Shown: positions 26,339 to 36,527, numbered from the stretch's first letter. The stretch is 64,000 bases of DNA from JBCBDX01 sp039822005 (GCA_039822005.1 JBCBMZ010000002.1:489110-553109), one strand, 5' to 3'. Made by a program: numbers and translations. Notes: generated by a model from the letters alone, not told the origin.

Positions 26339-27061
26339 TTAGTTCCCGCCCTGCAATATGTCCTCGCGGATCGGGATCAGTTTGTGGGGGATTATACCCG
26401 TTTGCGAGATGTGGCACTGAACGGCATAGGCTTCAACCCCAGCCGCGACCGCCATGTCAAACGCCCCGCAATAAACCTTATCAAGGTCGCGGCAGAGCGA
26501 AAACTGCTCGCAATCGCCGCGCTGGATCACAAACAGCATAATGGCGCGCGTGTCCTTTGATCGAATTTGCGCCAGCTCGTGCAAGTGTTTCGCGCCGCGG
26601 CTGGTGACCGAATCGGGGAACTCCGCCAATCTATGTTGGCGCATCAAATGGACATTTTTGACTTCGACATAAGCACGGCCAAGCTTTTCATCTTCCAGCA
26701 AAAGATCGATGCGTGAGTTTTCGCCATAGCGTTGTTCGCGCTTGAGCGTGCGATAGGCCGCCAGATTGCTGATCAAGTTTCCGGTGATCGCCTCCTCGGC
26801 GAGCTTGTTCGGGTAACCGGTGTTGATGCCAACAAGGGTTCCATCGGCCTCGACCAACTGCAGTCGATGGGCATATTTCAGTTTCGGATCATCGTTGACG
26901 GACAAATATACTAGCATGCCCGGCGTGCTTAGACCCATCATTGAACCGGTGTTGGGAACAGAAGCGGTTACCTCGCGACCATCCTCCAGGATGCAATCGG
27001 CCAGAAAGCGCTTGTAACGTCTTACAAGCTTGGCGCGAACCAAGGGTGAGGGAAACCGCAC
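26339..27061 (-). CDS. sfsA: DNA/RNA nuclease SfsA (sugar fermentation stimulation protein)
   Basis: A 240-residue SfsA protein with a PD-(D/E)XK-like domain. Segments are PLVRAKLVRRYKRFLADCIL, PNTGSMMGLSTPGMLVYLS, RIDLLLEDEKLGRAYVEVKN (nuclease-like core), FPDSVTSRGAKHLHELAQI and FVIQRGDCEQF. The start codon is GTG at 27061. The biological role is poorly defined (named for maltose-gene stimulation in E. coli). It is immediately downstream of phaC on the same strand (6 bp) and upstream of map. Confidence 0.93.
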   Translation of the reverse strand: MRFPSPLVRAKLVRRYKRFLADCILEDGREVTASVPNTGSMMGLSTPGMLVYLSVNDDPKLKYAHRLQLVEADGTLVGINTGYPNKLAEEAITGNLISNLAAYRTLKREQRYGENSRIDLLLEDEKLGRAYVEVKNVHLMRQHRLAEFPDSVTSRGAKHLHELAQIRSKDTRAIMLFVIQRGDCEQFSLCRDLDKVYCGAFDMAVAAGVEAYAVQCHISQTGIIPHKLIPIREDILQGGN

Positions 27062-27067
27062 TTGTCG

Positions 27068-28933
27068 TCAGGCCTGTACCTTGGCCTTTACATAGGTGCC
27101 GGGCGCATCTTCAATTGGCTTGAACTTGCCACTGCCGAGCTTTGCAGGCGCTTTTACTTCCTCATCGGAATGCGACCGGATCCACTCATGCCAATGCGGC
27201 CACCACGAGCCCGGCGTCTCGATTGCTTGTTCAAACCATTCTTCAAAGGTGCCTTTTACAGGCCCGCCGGTCCAAAACTGATATTTGTTCTTAGCTGGCG
27301 GATTGACCACGCCCGCAATGTGCCCCGAACCGCCGAGTACATAGGTGACATCGCCGCCAAAGCACTTAGATCCCTCAAATACAGACAGCGCCGGGGCAAT
27401 ATGGTCTTCCTTTGCCGCTAGATTATAGATTGGGATGGTAACGTCCTTAAGAGAGATTGGTGCCCCGTCGAGAACCATCTTACCTTTCGCCAGGTTGTTT
27501 TCATGATAACAATTGCGCAAGTAGAAGATGTGGTTGGCTGCTGCCATGCGCGTGGAGTCGGCGTTCCAGTAAAGAAGGTCAAAAGGCGTGGGTTCCTTTC
27601 CCTTCATGTAATTGTTGACCATGTAAGGCCATATCAAATCGCCTGAGCGAAGCATGTTGAAAGCGGTCGCCATCTTCGAGCCGTCCAGATAGCCTTCTTC
27701 CTGCATCCGCCGTTCCAGAACCGCGAGTTGTTCCTCATCAACAAATACCTTCAGGTCGCCCGCGTTCACAAAATCAACTTGAGTGGTAAAAAGCGTCGCG
27801 GTTGCAACACGTTTATCGTCGCGCCGCGCCATAAGCGCCATGCCCGCCGACAAAAGCGAGCCACCCACGCAATATCCGATCGCATTGACATCGGGCGCCT
27901 TGGAAACATCGCAGGCAACGTCAAGCCCAAACGCCAGCCCCTCATCAATATAGGCATTCCAATCCTTGGTAGCATGTTCGCGTGTCGGATTGACCCAAGA
28001 GATCACAAAGACATTGTGGCCTTGGTCTACAGCCCATTTGATGAAGGATTTTGCCGGGTTGAGGTCCAGAATATAATATTTGTTGATCCATGGCGGGCAG
28101 ATCAGGAGCGGTCGTTTCAGGACATTTTCTGTTGAAGGTGCAAACTGGATAATTTCGACCAAATCATTGCGCGCAACAACTTTGCCCGGTGTGGTGGCAA
28201 TATTTTCACCAACCTCAAAGGGTTTGTAGTCAGCCTGGCGAACCTTCAGTTCTCCTTTGCCCTCTTTTATGTCTTCAGCGAGCATTTCCATGCCGGACAC
28301 CAAATTGGCGCCATTGGTGGCAATGGTTTCCTTGAAAACTTCCGGGTTGGATACGATGAAGTTTGACGGGGACAGGGCGTTTGTCACCTGACGCATGTAA
28401 AACTCTGCCTTGTGCTTGGTGTGGTCATCAAGCCCGTGCGCGTCGTCAACCAGATGGTGTGCCCAGTCCGCTGTTACGAGATAGGCCTGTTTCAGAAACG
28501 AAAAAAACGCCTGTTCGCGCCAGTCGTCATCGGCAAAGCGCTTGTCTCTCTTATCGCCGGGCACTGCTTCATTGATACTGGCGTCGCCCATGCGCTTGAT
28601 GGAGTTGGACCAGATGTCCATGTAGCCGGAGAAAAGCCGTGTCTGCGCTTCAAGTGCGCGCTGAGGGTCGGACAGCCAATATTCGGAGACTTTCGAAAAA
28701 GTCTTCGTCATGTCGGCCATCGGATCCGCTAGTGTGTCGCGATATTGACCGGTTTCGCGCGGGCGGATCCATTCGGCCGCCGCGTGACCTGCAGCTTCTA
28801 TCATCCGGGCCAAATTTTTCGAAAAGACCTCAGGGTCTTTAATGATATAGGGTTCCAGCGGGTTTTGCTCGGCGCCCTGTTCAACGCTGGTTTCTTGCCG
28901 CTTGCGCTCATGCGCTTTATGATCCGACGCCAT
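27068..28933 (-). CDS. phaC: class I poly(3-hydroxyalkanoate) synthase
   Basis: PHA polymerase, 621 residues, the usual length for class I. It makes polyhydroxybutyrate-type storage polymer from 3-hydroxyacyl-CoA. The lipase-like box holds the catalytic Cys355 in AIGYCVGGSLLSAG; the Asp lies in LAAKEDHIAP and the His in GGSGHIAGVVNPP. The N-terminal PhaC_N region contains PWINKYYILDLNPAKSF. The class II/III subunit partners are not needed; phaA, phaB and phasin genes are not in the window. Confidence 0.96.
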   Translation of the reverse strand: MASDHKAHERKRQETSVEQGAEQNPLEPYIIKDPEVFSKNLARMIEAAGHAAAEWIRPRETGQYRDTLADPMADMTKTFSKVSEYWLSDPQRALEAQTRLFSGYMDIWSNSIKRMGDASINEAVPGDKRDKRFADDDWREQAFFSFLKQAYLVTADWAHHLVDDAHGLDDHTKHKAEFYMRQVTNALSPSNFIVSNPEVFKETIATNGANLVSGMEMLAEDIKEGKGELKVRQADYKPFEVGENIATTPGKVVARNDLVEIIQFAPSTENVLKRPLLICPPWINKYYILDLNPAKSFIKWAVDQGHNVFVISWVNPTREHATKDWNAYIDEGLAFGLDVACDVSKAPDVNAIGYCVGGSLLSAGMALMARRDDKRVATATLFTTQVDFVNAGDLKVFVDEEQLAVLERRMQEEGYLDGSKMATAFNMLRSGDLIWPYMVNNYMKGKEPTPFDLLYWNADSTRMAAANHIFYLRNCYHENNLAKGKMVLDGAPISLKDVTIPIYNLAAKEDHIAPALSVFEGSKCFGGDVTYVLGGSGHIAGVVNPPAKNKYQFWTGGPVKGTFEEWFEQAIETPGSWWPHWHEWIRSHSDEEVKAPAKLGSGKFKPIEDAPGTYVKAKVQA

Positions 28934-29025
28934 GACAACCCGTTCCCCGTAAGCAGCCAGTTACCAGCAGCCACCTTTTTTCCGACATGATAAAAGGCTA
29001 GGCGTCGAACTCAAGGCTTATTGAG

Positions 29026-29547
29026 GTGCAAAACGTGCTACGACTTCAAAATCGGCTAACATCTTGCCGCGGCGCATGTCGCGCACTCGTTTTTGCCGCT
29101 GTTTTGGCGCTTGCCGGTTGCAATTCCACTTCCGGTATCGATACGACGCTGGGAACCGTCGCGCCCGTTCAACAACAGTCCTTGTTGCCGCCGCCTGCGG
29201 TGCCCGAAGGCACTCAACCGGCGCCCGTTGCCGCCGATACCGCGTCCCAAACCACTTCAACCGGTGAAGCTACGCCACAGCAAGCGGTGACGGACGATGA
29301 TCTGGTGCCCAATGTTGTGCTGAGAAATACCGGCACATATCCGAACATTAATGACGAACGCGAGCCGTCTTTGCAGCAGTTTACACCGCAAGAGCAGGAA
29401 CGCCTGTCTGCATACATGGCGCAATTGCGTGCGCAGCATGACGGCGGCACAATTTCCACCGCGCAATACCAGCAGCAATTGGCATTCTTGCAAAACCTCG
29501 CGCGCACCCATTCGCGCGATGCGCTTCGCCAAATTGGCGCACTGTGA
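29026..29547 (+). CDS. putative lipoprotein of unknown function
   Basis: A 173-residue product. An N-terminal hydrophobic stretch ends in a lipobox LALAGC with Cys32, so it is probably anchored to a membrane. It is followed by a low-complexity Pro/Thr/Gln-rich linker (about 45-95). The C-terminus (RLSAYMAQLRAQHDGGTIS, then TAQYQQQLAFLQN) looks helical, similar to short SHOCT-like tails. The start is the GTG at 29026; a GTG at 29035 is also possible. It is divergent from phaC. No function is assigned. Confidence 0.6.
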   Translation: MQNVLRLQNRLTSCRGACRALVFAAVLALAGCNSTSGIDTTLGTVAPVQQQSLLPPPAVPEGTQPAPVAADTASQTTSTGEATPQQAVTDDDLVPNVVLRNTGTYPNINDEREPSLQQFTPQEQERLSAYMAQLRAQHDGGTISTAQYQQQLAFLQNLARTHSRDALRQIGAL

Positions 29548-29624
29548 GCAAACAACGCAGCTAATACTCGATTTTTTTAATCAATGTCGCTATACCGCCG
29601 CGATCACCCCGGGGACATTGATCG

Positions 29625-30839
29625 ATGGAAGAGTTTCACAAGACCAAACGGCTGCCGCCTTACGTTTTTGAGCAGGTCAACCGCCTGAAGGCATCTGCGC
29701 GTGCGGAAGGTCGCGATATCATCGACCTGGGGATGGGAAACCCGGACCTGCCGACCCCTCAGTCAATCGTTGATAAGCTCTGCGAGGTTGTTCAAGACCC
29801 CCGTACCCATCGCTATTCATCTTCAAAAGGCATTCCGGGCCTTCGTAAAGCGCAAGCGCATTATTATGACAGGCGTTTTGGCGTCAAACTCAATCCCGAT
29901 ACGCAGGTGGTCGCCACGCTCGGTTCCAAAGAGGGCTTTGCCAATATGGCGCAGGCCATCACGGCGCCAGGCGACGTTATATTGTGTCCCGATCCAACTT
30001 ATCCGATCCACGCGTTCGGCTTCATCATGTCGGGCGGAACCATCCGGTCCATGCAAGTGCATCCAGACGAGGATTTCTTGCGAACGCTGGAACGAGCGGT
30101 GCGCCACTCCATCCCCAAGCCGCTTGCTGTGATCCTGAACTACCCGTCCAATCCGACCGCCTATTGTGCAAGCCTCGACTTTTACAAGGACGTTGTCGCA
30201 TTTGCCCGCAAGAACGATCTGATCGTGCTTTCCGATCTGGCCTATTCGGAAATCTATTTCGACGACACGCCGCCGCCATCGGTGCTGCAAGTGCCAGGTG
30301 CGATTGACGTATGCGTGGAATTTACATCCATGTCCAAAACCTTTTCGATGCCCGGTTGGCGCATGGGTTTCGCGGTCGGCAATGAACGTCTGATTGGCGC
30401 GTTGGCGCGGGTCAAATCATATCTCGATTATGGAGCGTTCACCCCGATCCAAGTCGCCGCAACATCGGCTTTGAACGGTAATGGCAAGGATATCGAAGAG
30501 GTGCGTGAGGTGTATCACCGCCGCCGTGATGTGTTGGTGCAGGCATTTGACAATGCCGGTTTCAAGGTGCCGCCGCCAGCGGCAACCATGTTTGCTTGGG
30601 TGCCTCTACCGGATAAATTCCGTCACCTCGGTTCCTTGGAGTTTTCAAAACTTCTCATCGAAAAAGCCGATGTGGCGGTCGCGCCGGGCATCGGTTTTGG
30701 CGAGCATGGCGATGACCATGTCCGTATTGCGCTGGTCGAGAACGAGCATCGCATCCGTCAAGCGGCCCGTAATATCCGGCGTTTCCTGTCAACGGCGGAT
30801 ACAAGCATGCACAATGTGGTTTCGTTCCCCGCCCGATAG
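29625..30839 (+). CDS. class I aminotransferase (alanine/LL-diaminopimelate aminotransferase-like)
   Basis: A 404-residue PLP aminotransferase of the subgroup often annotated as LL-diaminopimelate aminotransferase or AlaC. Readable segments are DIIDLGMGNPDLPTPQSIV, HRYSSSKGIPGLRKAQAHYY, ILNYPSNPTAYCAS, LSDLAYSEIYFD and the PLP-Lys segment FTSMSKTFSMPGWRMGF. It lies directly upstream of hom (about 70 bp) on the same strand, a pairing frequent in Rhizobiales, which suggests a role in aspartate-family or alanine metabolism. The exact substrate is not decided by sequence. Confidence 0.88.
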   Translation: MEEFHKTKRLPPYVFEQVNRLKASARAEGRDIIDLGMGNPDLPTPQSIVDKLCEVVQDPRTHRYSSSKGIPGLRKAQAHYYDRRFGVKLNPDTQVVATLGSKEGFANMAQAITAPGDVILCPDPTYPIHAFGFIMSGGTIRSMQVHPDEDFLRTLERAVRHSIPKPLAVILNYPSNPTAYCASLDFYKDVVAFARKNDLIVLSDLAYSEIYFDDTPPPSVLQVPGAIDVCVEFTSMSKTFSMPGWRMGFAVGNERLIGALARVKSYLDYGAFTPIQVAATSALNGNGKDIEEVREVYHRRRDVLVQAFDNAGFKVPPPAATMFAWVPLPDKFRHLGSLEFSKLLIEKADVAVAPGIGFGEHGDDHVRIALVENEHRIRQAARNIRRFLSTADTSMHNVVSFPAR

Positions 30840-30908
30840 GTTTATGCGGACGGCGGAATGGAGCTTGCGCCGTCGGGTGCGCCAACAAGAATAAATTCGG
30901 AGATGAAA

Positions 30909-32219
30909 ATGGACAACCGCTTGCGCGTGGGGATCGCCGGGCTTGGCACGGTCGGGGCATCAGTTGTCCGTATCCTTGGTGAGAAAAACGCGCGATTGAC
31001 GGCTCAGTGCGGGCGCTCCATCGCGATGACAGGTGCCACGGCGCGCGATCGGACAAAGGATCGCGGTATTGACCTGTCATCCGTTCATTGGGCCGATGAT
31101 GCAACATCCCTGGCGACCTCCGATGACATTGACGTTTTTGTGGAGTTGATTGGCGGCGACGAAGGCCCGGCTCGTGAAGCCGTGGAGGCGGCGCTGAAGG
31201 CTGGCAAGCATGTGGTGACCGCCAACAAAGCACTATTGGCCAAGCATGGCGTGGCGTTGGCGCAAATGGCAGAAGCCAATGGTGTGATCTTGAACTTTGA
31301 GGCGGCCGTCGCTGGAGGCATTCCAATCATCAAGACGATGCGTGAGTCGCTTTCCGGCAACGCAGTCGAACGGGTTTACGGGATCATGAACGGGACGGCG
31401 AACTATATCCTGACCCGTATGGAAAGCGACAAGATCAGCTTCGCCGATTGTTTGGCGGATGCGCAGCGACTTGGGTATGCCGAAGCCGATCCGACATTTG
31501 ATATTGAAGGCAATGACACTGCGCACAAGCTGGCCATTTTGGCGTCGATTGCCTTCGGCACGCAGATTGCTGCCGACGAAATTTACATGGAGGGCATATC
31601 CAACATCTCGCTCGATGACATCGAGGCAGCCCGTGAACTTGGCTATCGAATCAAGCTGCTGGGTGTCGCGCAAAAAACCGACACGGGGATAGAGCAACGT
31701 GTTCACCCCACCATGGTACCGCTAAGCTCTGTCATTGCGCAGGTTGAGAGTGTGACCAATGCAGTTGCTGTTGAAGCTGATGTTGTCGGATCGTTGCTGA
31801 TGGCTGGGCCGGGCGCAGGCGGTGATGCAACCGCTTCTGCGGTAATCGGTGATATCGCCGACATTGCCAAGTCCAAACCTGGGCATCAGCAAGCGCCCGC
31901 GCTGGGAACGCCGGCTGCCGACCTGAAACCGTACGTGCGCGCCCGCATGCGCGCCCACTCAGGTGGTTACTTCATCCGCATGATTGTGCATGACAAGCCC
32001 GGCGTTTTTGCGGATATCGCAACGCGCATGGCGCAAAATGAGGTCTCCCTTGAATCGATCGTTCAACGTGGAGCGGGCAATGGGGATGGTCAGAAAACCA
32101 TTATCCTCATCACGCATGAAACCACCGAGAGTGCGATCCGGGAGGTCATGCGGGCCATGAACACGGACGGCCATTTGGTGTCACCACCTCAAGTTATACG
32201 CATTGAACGAGCGGCATGA
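30909..32219 (+). CDS. hom: homoserine dehydrogenase
   Basis: A 436-residue NAD(P)-dependent homoserine dehydrogenase of the Thr/Met/Ile pathway. It has a Rossmann domain with LRVGIAGLGTVGASVVRIL, catalytic segments KHVVTANKALLAKHG, FEAAVAGGIPIIKTMRESL, GIMNGTANYILTRMESD and GYAEADPTFDIEGNDTAHKL, and a C-terminal ACT regulatory domain beginning near GGYFIRMIVHDKPGVFADIA. Three in-frame starts exist (30858, 30903, 30909). The ATG at 30909 has CGGAG six bases upstream and gives the usual N-terminus. Confidence 0.96.
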   Translation: MDNRLRVGIAGLGTVGASVVRILGEKNARLTAQCGRSIAMTGATARDRTKDRGIDLSSVHWADDATSLATSDDIDVFVELIGGDEGPAREAVEAALKAGKHVVTANKALLAKHGVALAQMAEANGVILNFEAAVAGGIPIIKTMRESLSGNAVERVYGIMNGTANYILTRMESDKISFADCLADAQRLGYAEADPTFDIEGNDTAHKLAILASIAFGTQIAADEIYMEGISNISLDDIEAARELGYRIKLLGVAQKTDTGIEQRVHPTMVPLSSVIAQVESVTNAVAVEADVVGSLLMAGPGAGGDATASAVIGDIADIAKSKPGHQQAPALGTPAADLKPYVRARMRAHSGGYFIRMIVHDKPGVFADIATRMAQNEVSLESIVQRGAGNGDGQKTIILITHETTESAIREVMRAMNTDGHLVSPPQVIRIERAA

Positions 32220-32370
32220 TCGGTTGCCGGCAAACGTTCTGTTGGCGCCCGTTTGAATTCTTTTTGCTGCAGTGGGTTCCATCAACAAGTCACCTGTGGT
32301 GTTAGACGGTTCGGGTACCCCAACGAGGCGAATCATCCATCTTGGGCATTACAACCGGTCGAGGAACATC

Positions 32371-33357
32371 ATGCTTGGGCAAGAAACGGCACTGACACGC
32401 GAACTATCGATTGAATTGGCAAGGGTCACGGAACGGGCCGCTGTGGCGGCGGCGCGTCTGCGTGGCCGCGGTGATGAAAAGGCCGCTGACCAGGTCGCCG
32501 TCGACGGCATGCGCTCAGAACTGAACCGCCTGCCCATTCAAGGCACGGTTGTGATCGGTGAGGGCGAACGCGACGAAGCGCCTATGCTCTATATCGGCGA
32601 AGAGGTCGGACTAGGTGAAGGTCCTCACGTTGACATCGCGCTCGATCCGCTGGAAGGCACAACCATCTGCGCAAAGAACCAGCCCAATTCGCTGGCCGTC
32701 ATCGCGATTGCCGAAAAGGGCACTTTGCTGAATGCGCCCGACGTTTACATGGAGAAAATTGCCATCGGCCCCGGTTTTGAGGATAATCTCGTCAACATCG
32801 ACGCAACGCCCGCTGAGAATATTTTTGCAATTGCCCGTGCCAAAGACGTGCCAGTCAATGAAGTGACCGCATGCATCCTCGACAGGCCTCGCCATACGAA
32901 ATTGATCAACGATGTGCGCGAGACCGGCGCGGCGATCCGGCTCATCGGTGATGGTGATGTGGCTGCGGTCATTGATACAACTGATGCCGATGAGACGGGT
33001 ATCGACATCTACATGGGTATTGGTGGTGCGCCAGAGGGCGTTCTTGCCGCTGCGGCACTTCGTTGTGTCGGAGGGCAAATGCAGGGCCGGCTGATCCTCG
33101 ATACGCCTGAAAAAGTCGAGCGTGCCAAACGGATGGGCATTGATGATCCAAACCGTGTCTACTCCATGGATGAGATGTCTTCCGGCGATGTAATTTTCGC
33201 GGCTACCGGTGTGACAGATGGCAATTTGCTCTCCGGTGTGCGGTTTGCGCGCAATTTCATCCAGACAGAAACCATCGTCATGCGCTCGCAATCACGCACG
33301 GTGCGTGAGATCATTGCCCGTCATCTGGATGTCGAAAAATTCGATCCCAACAATTAG
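32371..33357 (+). CDS. glpX: class II fructose-1,6-bisphosphatase
   Basis: GlpX-type FBPase, 328 residues, a gluconeogenic enzyme that may also act on sedoheptulose bisphosphate. Motifs are DQVAVDGMRSELNRLPIQG, GEGERDEAPMLYIGEEVG, DIALDPLEGTTICAKNQPN and GIGGAPEGVLAAAALRCVGG. The frame is open from 32272, but the ATG at 32371 follows a good site (GAGGAA, 32361-32366) and matches family starts. Located 151 bp after hom and 41 bp before recJ. Confidence 0.94.
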   Translation: MLGQETALTRELSIELARVTERAAVAAARLRGRGDEKAADQVAVDGMRSELNRLPIQGTVVIGEGERDEAPMLYIGEEVGLGEGPHVDIALDPLEGTTICAKNQPNSLAVIAIAEKGTLLNAPDVYMEKIAIGPGFEDNLVNIDATPAENIFAIARAKDVPVNEVTACILDRPRHTKLINDVRETGAAIRLIGDGDVAAVIDTTDADETGIDIYMGIGGAPEGVLAAAALRCVGGQMQGRLILDTPEKVERAKRMGIDDPNRVYSMDEMSSGDVIFAATGVTDGNLLSGVRFARNFIQTETIVMRSQSRTVREIIARHLDVEKFDPNN

Positions 33358-33398
33358 GGCAGGCTTGACGGCGTTTGGCGGCGGCAGAACATAGGCGC

Positions 33399-35183
33399 AT
33401 GGACTTTTCTGCTCACCGGACATTCTTGGACGTAAAACAATCGCTGAGCGGTAAGCGTTGGATTGAACGCTTGTCACCAAGGCAGGCCAATACGGCGCTG
33501 GAAATCGCGCAAAAAAGTGATGTGGGCGATATCGTTGCGCGTGTTCTGGCGGGCAGGGACGTCAACGCAGATGAGGTTCGCAAGTTCCTCGATCCAACGC
33601 TGCGCGACTTAATGCCGGATCCGCGTGCGATCACGGACAATGAAGTTGCAGCAAAGCGCATAGCCAAGGCGATTGGCGCAAATGAACCCGTTGCCATCTT
33701 CGGCGACTATGATGTTGACGGTGCCGTATCATCGGCACTCTTGGCCAGGTTCTTACGTGCTTTCGGCTTGGAGGTTAAAGTTCACATTCCGGACCGGATT
33801 TTTGAAGGTTATGGGCCCAATCCCACCGCCATGAAAGCGTTGTCTCAAGAGGCAAGCCTCATCATCACGGTTGATTGCGGAACCAACTCAGCACAAGCGT
33901 TTTCCGCTGTAGACGCCGAGCACTGCGATATTGTCGTTATTGACCACCACCAGATCGGGGGCGATCTGCCCGAGGTAACCGCCATCGTTAATCCAAACCG
34001 CGAAGATGATTTTTCCGGTCTTGGCCATTTGTGTGCTGCTGGTGTGGTTTTCATGACGATGGTCGAGACGGCCCGCCAACTCAAGCAAGAAGGTGATCGT
34101 CGGGTGCCCGATTTGCTCGGTTACCTTGACTTGGTGGCGATGGCGACAGTCTGTGATGTCGTGCCACTTACCGGATTGAACCGGGCCTTCGTCAAAAAAG
34201 GGATTTTAGTTGCCCGTCACCGGAAAAACCCCGGCATGGTAGCATTGGCGTCGGCGGCGCGAATTGGCGAGCCTTTGGCACCTTATCATTTTGGTTATGT
34301 GCTCGGGCCTCGGATCAATGCCGGGGGTCGTATTGGCGATGCCTCGCTCGGTGCGCGGTTGCTTGCGACAGAAGATGTCGACGAGGCGCAAAAACTGGCG
34401 GCACAATTGGACGATTTGAACCGTCAACGCCAAGGTGCTGAGCAAGTCATGGTGGACGAGGCAAAAGCATCTGTCGCGGGCGAGATGGAAACGCAAAATC
34501 CGCCTTCGGTTATTGTCGTCGCCAGCAAGGATTGGCACCCGGGGATCGTGGGATTGATCGCGGCGCGTCTCAAAGAGGCCTACAACCGGCCCGCCGTCGC
34601 CATTTCCATTGACCAAAATGGCAAGGGGACCGGTTCTGCGCGATCTGTGGTGGGGTTTGATATCGGTAAGCTCGTGCGTAGTGCCGTTGATGACGGTTTT
34701 CTCGTCAAGGGTGGCGGGCACTCCATGGCAGCTGGACTGACTGTCGAACAAACGCAAATCGGCGCGCTGCGCAGTCATTTTGAAAACCATGCAGGCCAGG
34801 CAATCACACAACTGACCGCTGATGCAGTTCTACAAGTTGACGGCGCGCTCTCCAGCGGTGCCGTGACCAACGAACTGATTTCACGCCTCGATGAGGTGGG
34901 GCCTTACGGGGCAGGCCATGATCAACCTGTGTTTGCGTTTCCAAATCACACAATTCGCTTTGCAAAAATCGTGGGCAATGGACATATCAAATTATCGCTG
35001 GCGGGGCATGGGACGCGGGCCATAGACGCCATCGCGTTTCGTGCAGCCGATAGTCCCTTGGGAAATCGGCTTCTCAACGGTAATGGCGATCTGATGCACT
35101 TTGCCGGAACCGTTTCAGTCAACCGATTTAATGGGCGAGAAATTCCGCAGCTACGCGTAATAGACGCGGCAGTCCCGGACTGA
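33399..35183 (+). CDS. recJ: single-stranded-DNA-specific exonuclease RecJ
   Basis: 5'-3' ssDNA exonuclease of recombination and mismatch repair, 594 residues. DHH-family motifs are VAIFGDYDVDGAVSSALL, LIITVDCGTNSA and VVIDHHQIGGDLP; then GYVLGPRINAGGRIGDASLG, and DHHA1 with VKGGGHSMAAGLTVEQ. The C-terminal OB fold begins near VLQVDGALSSGAVTN. A TTG at 33375 would extend it by eight residues; I prefer the ATG at 33399. It is convergent with the M23 gene (5 bp between). Confidence 0.96.
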   Translation: MDFSAHRTFLDVKQSLSGKRWIERLSPRQANTALEIAQKSDVGDIVARVLAGRDVNADEVRKFLDPTLRDLMPDPRAITDNEVAAKRIAKAIGANEPVAIFGDYDVDGAVSSALLARFLRAFGLEVKVHIPDRIFEGYGPNPTAMKALSQEASLIITVDCGTNSAQAFSAVDAEHCDIVVIDHHQIGGDLPEVTAIVNPNREDDFSGLGHLCAAGVVFMTMVETARQLKQEGDRRVPDLLGYLDLVAMATVCDVVPLTGLNRAFVKKGILVARHRKNPGMVALASAARIGEPLAPYHFGYVLGPRINAGGRIGDASLGARLLATEDVDEAQKLAAQLDDLNRQRQGAEQVMVDEAKASVAGEMETQNPPSVIVVASKDWHPGIVGLIAARLKEAYNRPAVAISIDQNGKGTGSARSVVGFDIGKLVRSAVDDGFLVKGGGHSMAAGLTVEQTQIGALRSHFENHAGQAITQLTADAVLQVDGALSSGAVTNELISRLDEVGPYGAGHDQPVFAFPNHTIRFAKIVGNGHIKLSLAGHGTRAIDAIAFRAADSPLGNRLLNGNGDLMHFAGTVSVNRFNGREIPQLRVIDAAVPD

Positions 35184-35188
35184 GGGCA

Positions 35189-36403
35189 TCAATTCACATA
35201 CTTTTTGAGACTGTTTCCAGCCTTTAAATAGGTCATCGGATTGGTTGGTTTGTCGTTTCGACGCACTTCATAGTGCAAATGTGGGCCGGTCGAACGGCCT
35301 GTACTTCCGGCGGCGCCGATATGGGTGCCGGCGGCTACTTTTTGCCCTTTTTTGACCCGGATACGACTGAGATGAGCATATCGGGTCGTCAGCCCATTCG
35401 CGTGTTGAATTTCAACCAGTTTGCCGTAGCCGCCATGACGTCCGGCTTGGGTCACCGTTCCAGCGGCAGTTGCGTAGATAGGTGTTCCTGTAGGGGTGCG
35501 AAAATCAATGCCTGCATGAAACGCCGTGCGCCCGATAATAGGGTCGCGCCGGTTGCCATAACGGCTTGTGATGGATTTGCCCGGTGCCGGGTGTGCAATG
35601 GGGAATGCCGAAACCGAAGCGCGTGCGGCATCGAGTGTTTCCAGCGCCAGCCCGAGTTCAGCTAAACGAACATCAAATTCTGACGCCTCATTTTTGGCGG
35701 CGGGAATGAACGGGCCGCCTGTGGCCGAACCTGCAACTGCCGTAACCGGAAGGCCGGCGGCTTTGGCAGTTTTGATCATGTCAGCATGTGTTTCTTGTGC
35801 CGCCTGAGTCAGATTGGCAATTTCCCAAAGCTGGCGTTGTTCTATCTCCGCAAGGCGGGCCTGGACATCGTTAAGCGGTGCCAAGCCAGCCGCGCTGGCT
35901 TCAACAGCCCCTGTGGTCAGCGTGTCGTCTATCAACACGGCTTGCTCGTCCGCTTGGTTGCCAGGACGTTTTTTGGGAAGGGGTGGCACGCCGGGCAAGG
36001 TGTTGACACCCTGCAGGCCGGACGCACGCTCCAAAAGTGGCGTTATCGATGTAGCGCGTTTGGCCAGAACATCCTGGCGGCTGGACAGTTCTGCAATTTT
36101 TGATTCAACAAATTGTTGGTCCAGAAGGCGGTGAGATGTGATCCGGTCCACTTGTGCACGCAGAGCGGAAATGCGGTCTTCATAGGCATGTTGCATACGC
36201 GCTTGGCGCATAAGGCTGGCATTGATGATGTCATCGCGGAAAATCAGGTAGGCGGTCGCGCCCAGATAACCGACGCTGCCGGCCAGCATGATAGCTAACG
36301 CCAAGGCGGCCATCCACGGCCTGATCTGAAAGTGGTTGATGCTGTCGCCGCGGGCAATGATCACCGTATGCGGCTGTTTGCGTTTTCCAAATGTTTGGGC
36401 CAT
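35189..36403 (-). CDS. M23 family peptidoglycan metallopeptidase
   Basis: A 404-residue envelope protein with one N-terminal membrane helix (PWMAALALAIMLAGSVGYLG), a coiled-coil region (about 60-120, then 180-215), and a C-terminal LytM/M23 domain. The zinc motifs are HxxxD in FHAGIDFRTPTGTP and HxH in TGPHLHYEVRR. It is probably a DD-endopeptidase or regulator of amidases facing the periplasm. The frame is open from 36436 (GTG), but the ATG at 36403 begins the usual cytoplasmic basic segment (MAQTFGKRKQ). Confidence 0.9.
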   Translation of the reverse strand: MAQTFGKRKQPHTVIIARGDSINHFQIRPWMAALALAIMLAGSVGYLGATAYLIFRDDIINASLMRQARMQHAYEDRISALRAQVDRITSHRLLDQQFVESKIAELSSRQDVLAKRATSITPLLERASGLQGVNTLPGVPPLPKKRPGNQADEQAVLIDDTLTTGAVEASAAGLAPLNDVQARLAEIEQRQLWEIANLTQAAQETHADMIKTAKAAGLPVTAVAGSATGGPFIPAAKNEASEFDVRLAELGLALETLDAARASVSAFPIAHPAPGKSITSRYGNRRDPIIGRTAFHAGIDFRTPTGTPIYATAAGTVTQAGRHGGYGKLVEIQHANGLTTRYAHLSRIRVKKGQKVAAGTHIGAAGSTGRSTGPHLHYEVRRNDKPTNPMTYLKAGNSLKKYVN

Positions 36404-36527
36404 CGGACACTCACGCACGCTTGTAATAAAAGACACCTCATTAATGAGCCGTTAGGGTTAACAAACCGTGGAAGGGGTGACGCAATGCTTGTGTCAAAGG
36501 TCATAACCGATCAGCGGTCGCGCGAGT

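Noticed and set aside
25349..26560. 403-codon open frame on the plus strand
   Set aside because: Antisense to map and part of sfsA, both clear genes; a shadow due to codon bias.
32219..32280. CAAACG/CGTTTG stem before TTTTT after hom as a terminator
   Set aside because: The loop is long and the stem AT-rich with only six pairs; too weak to call.
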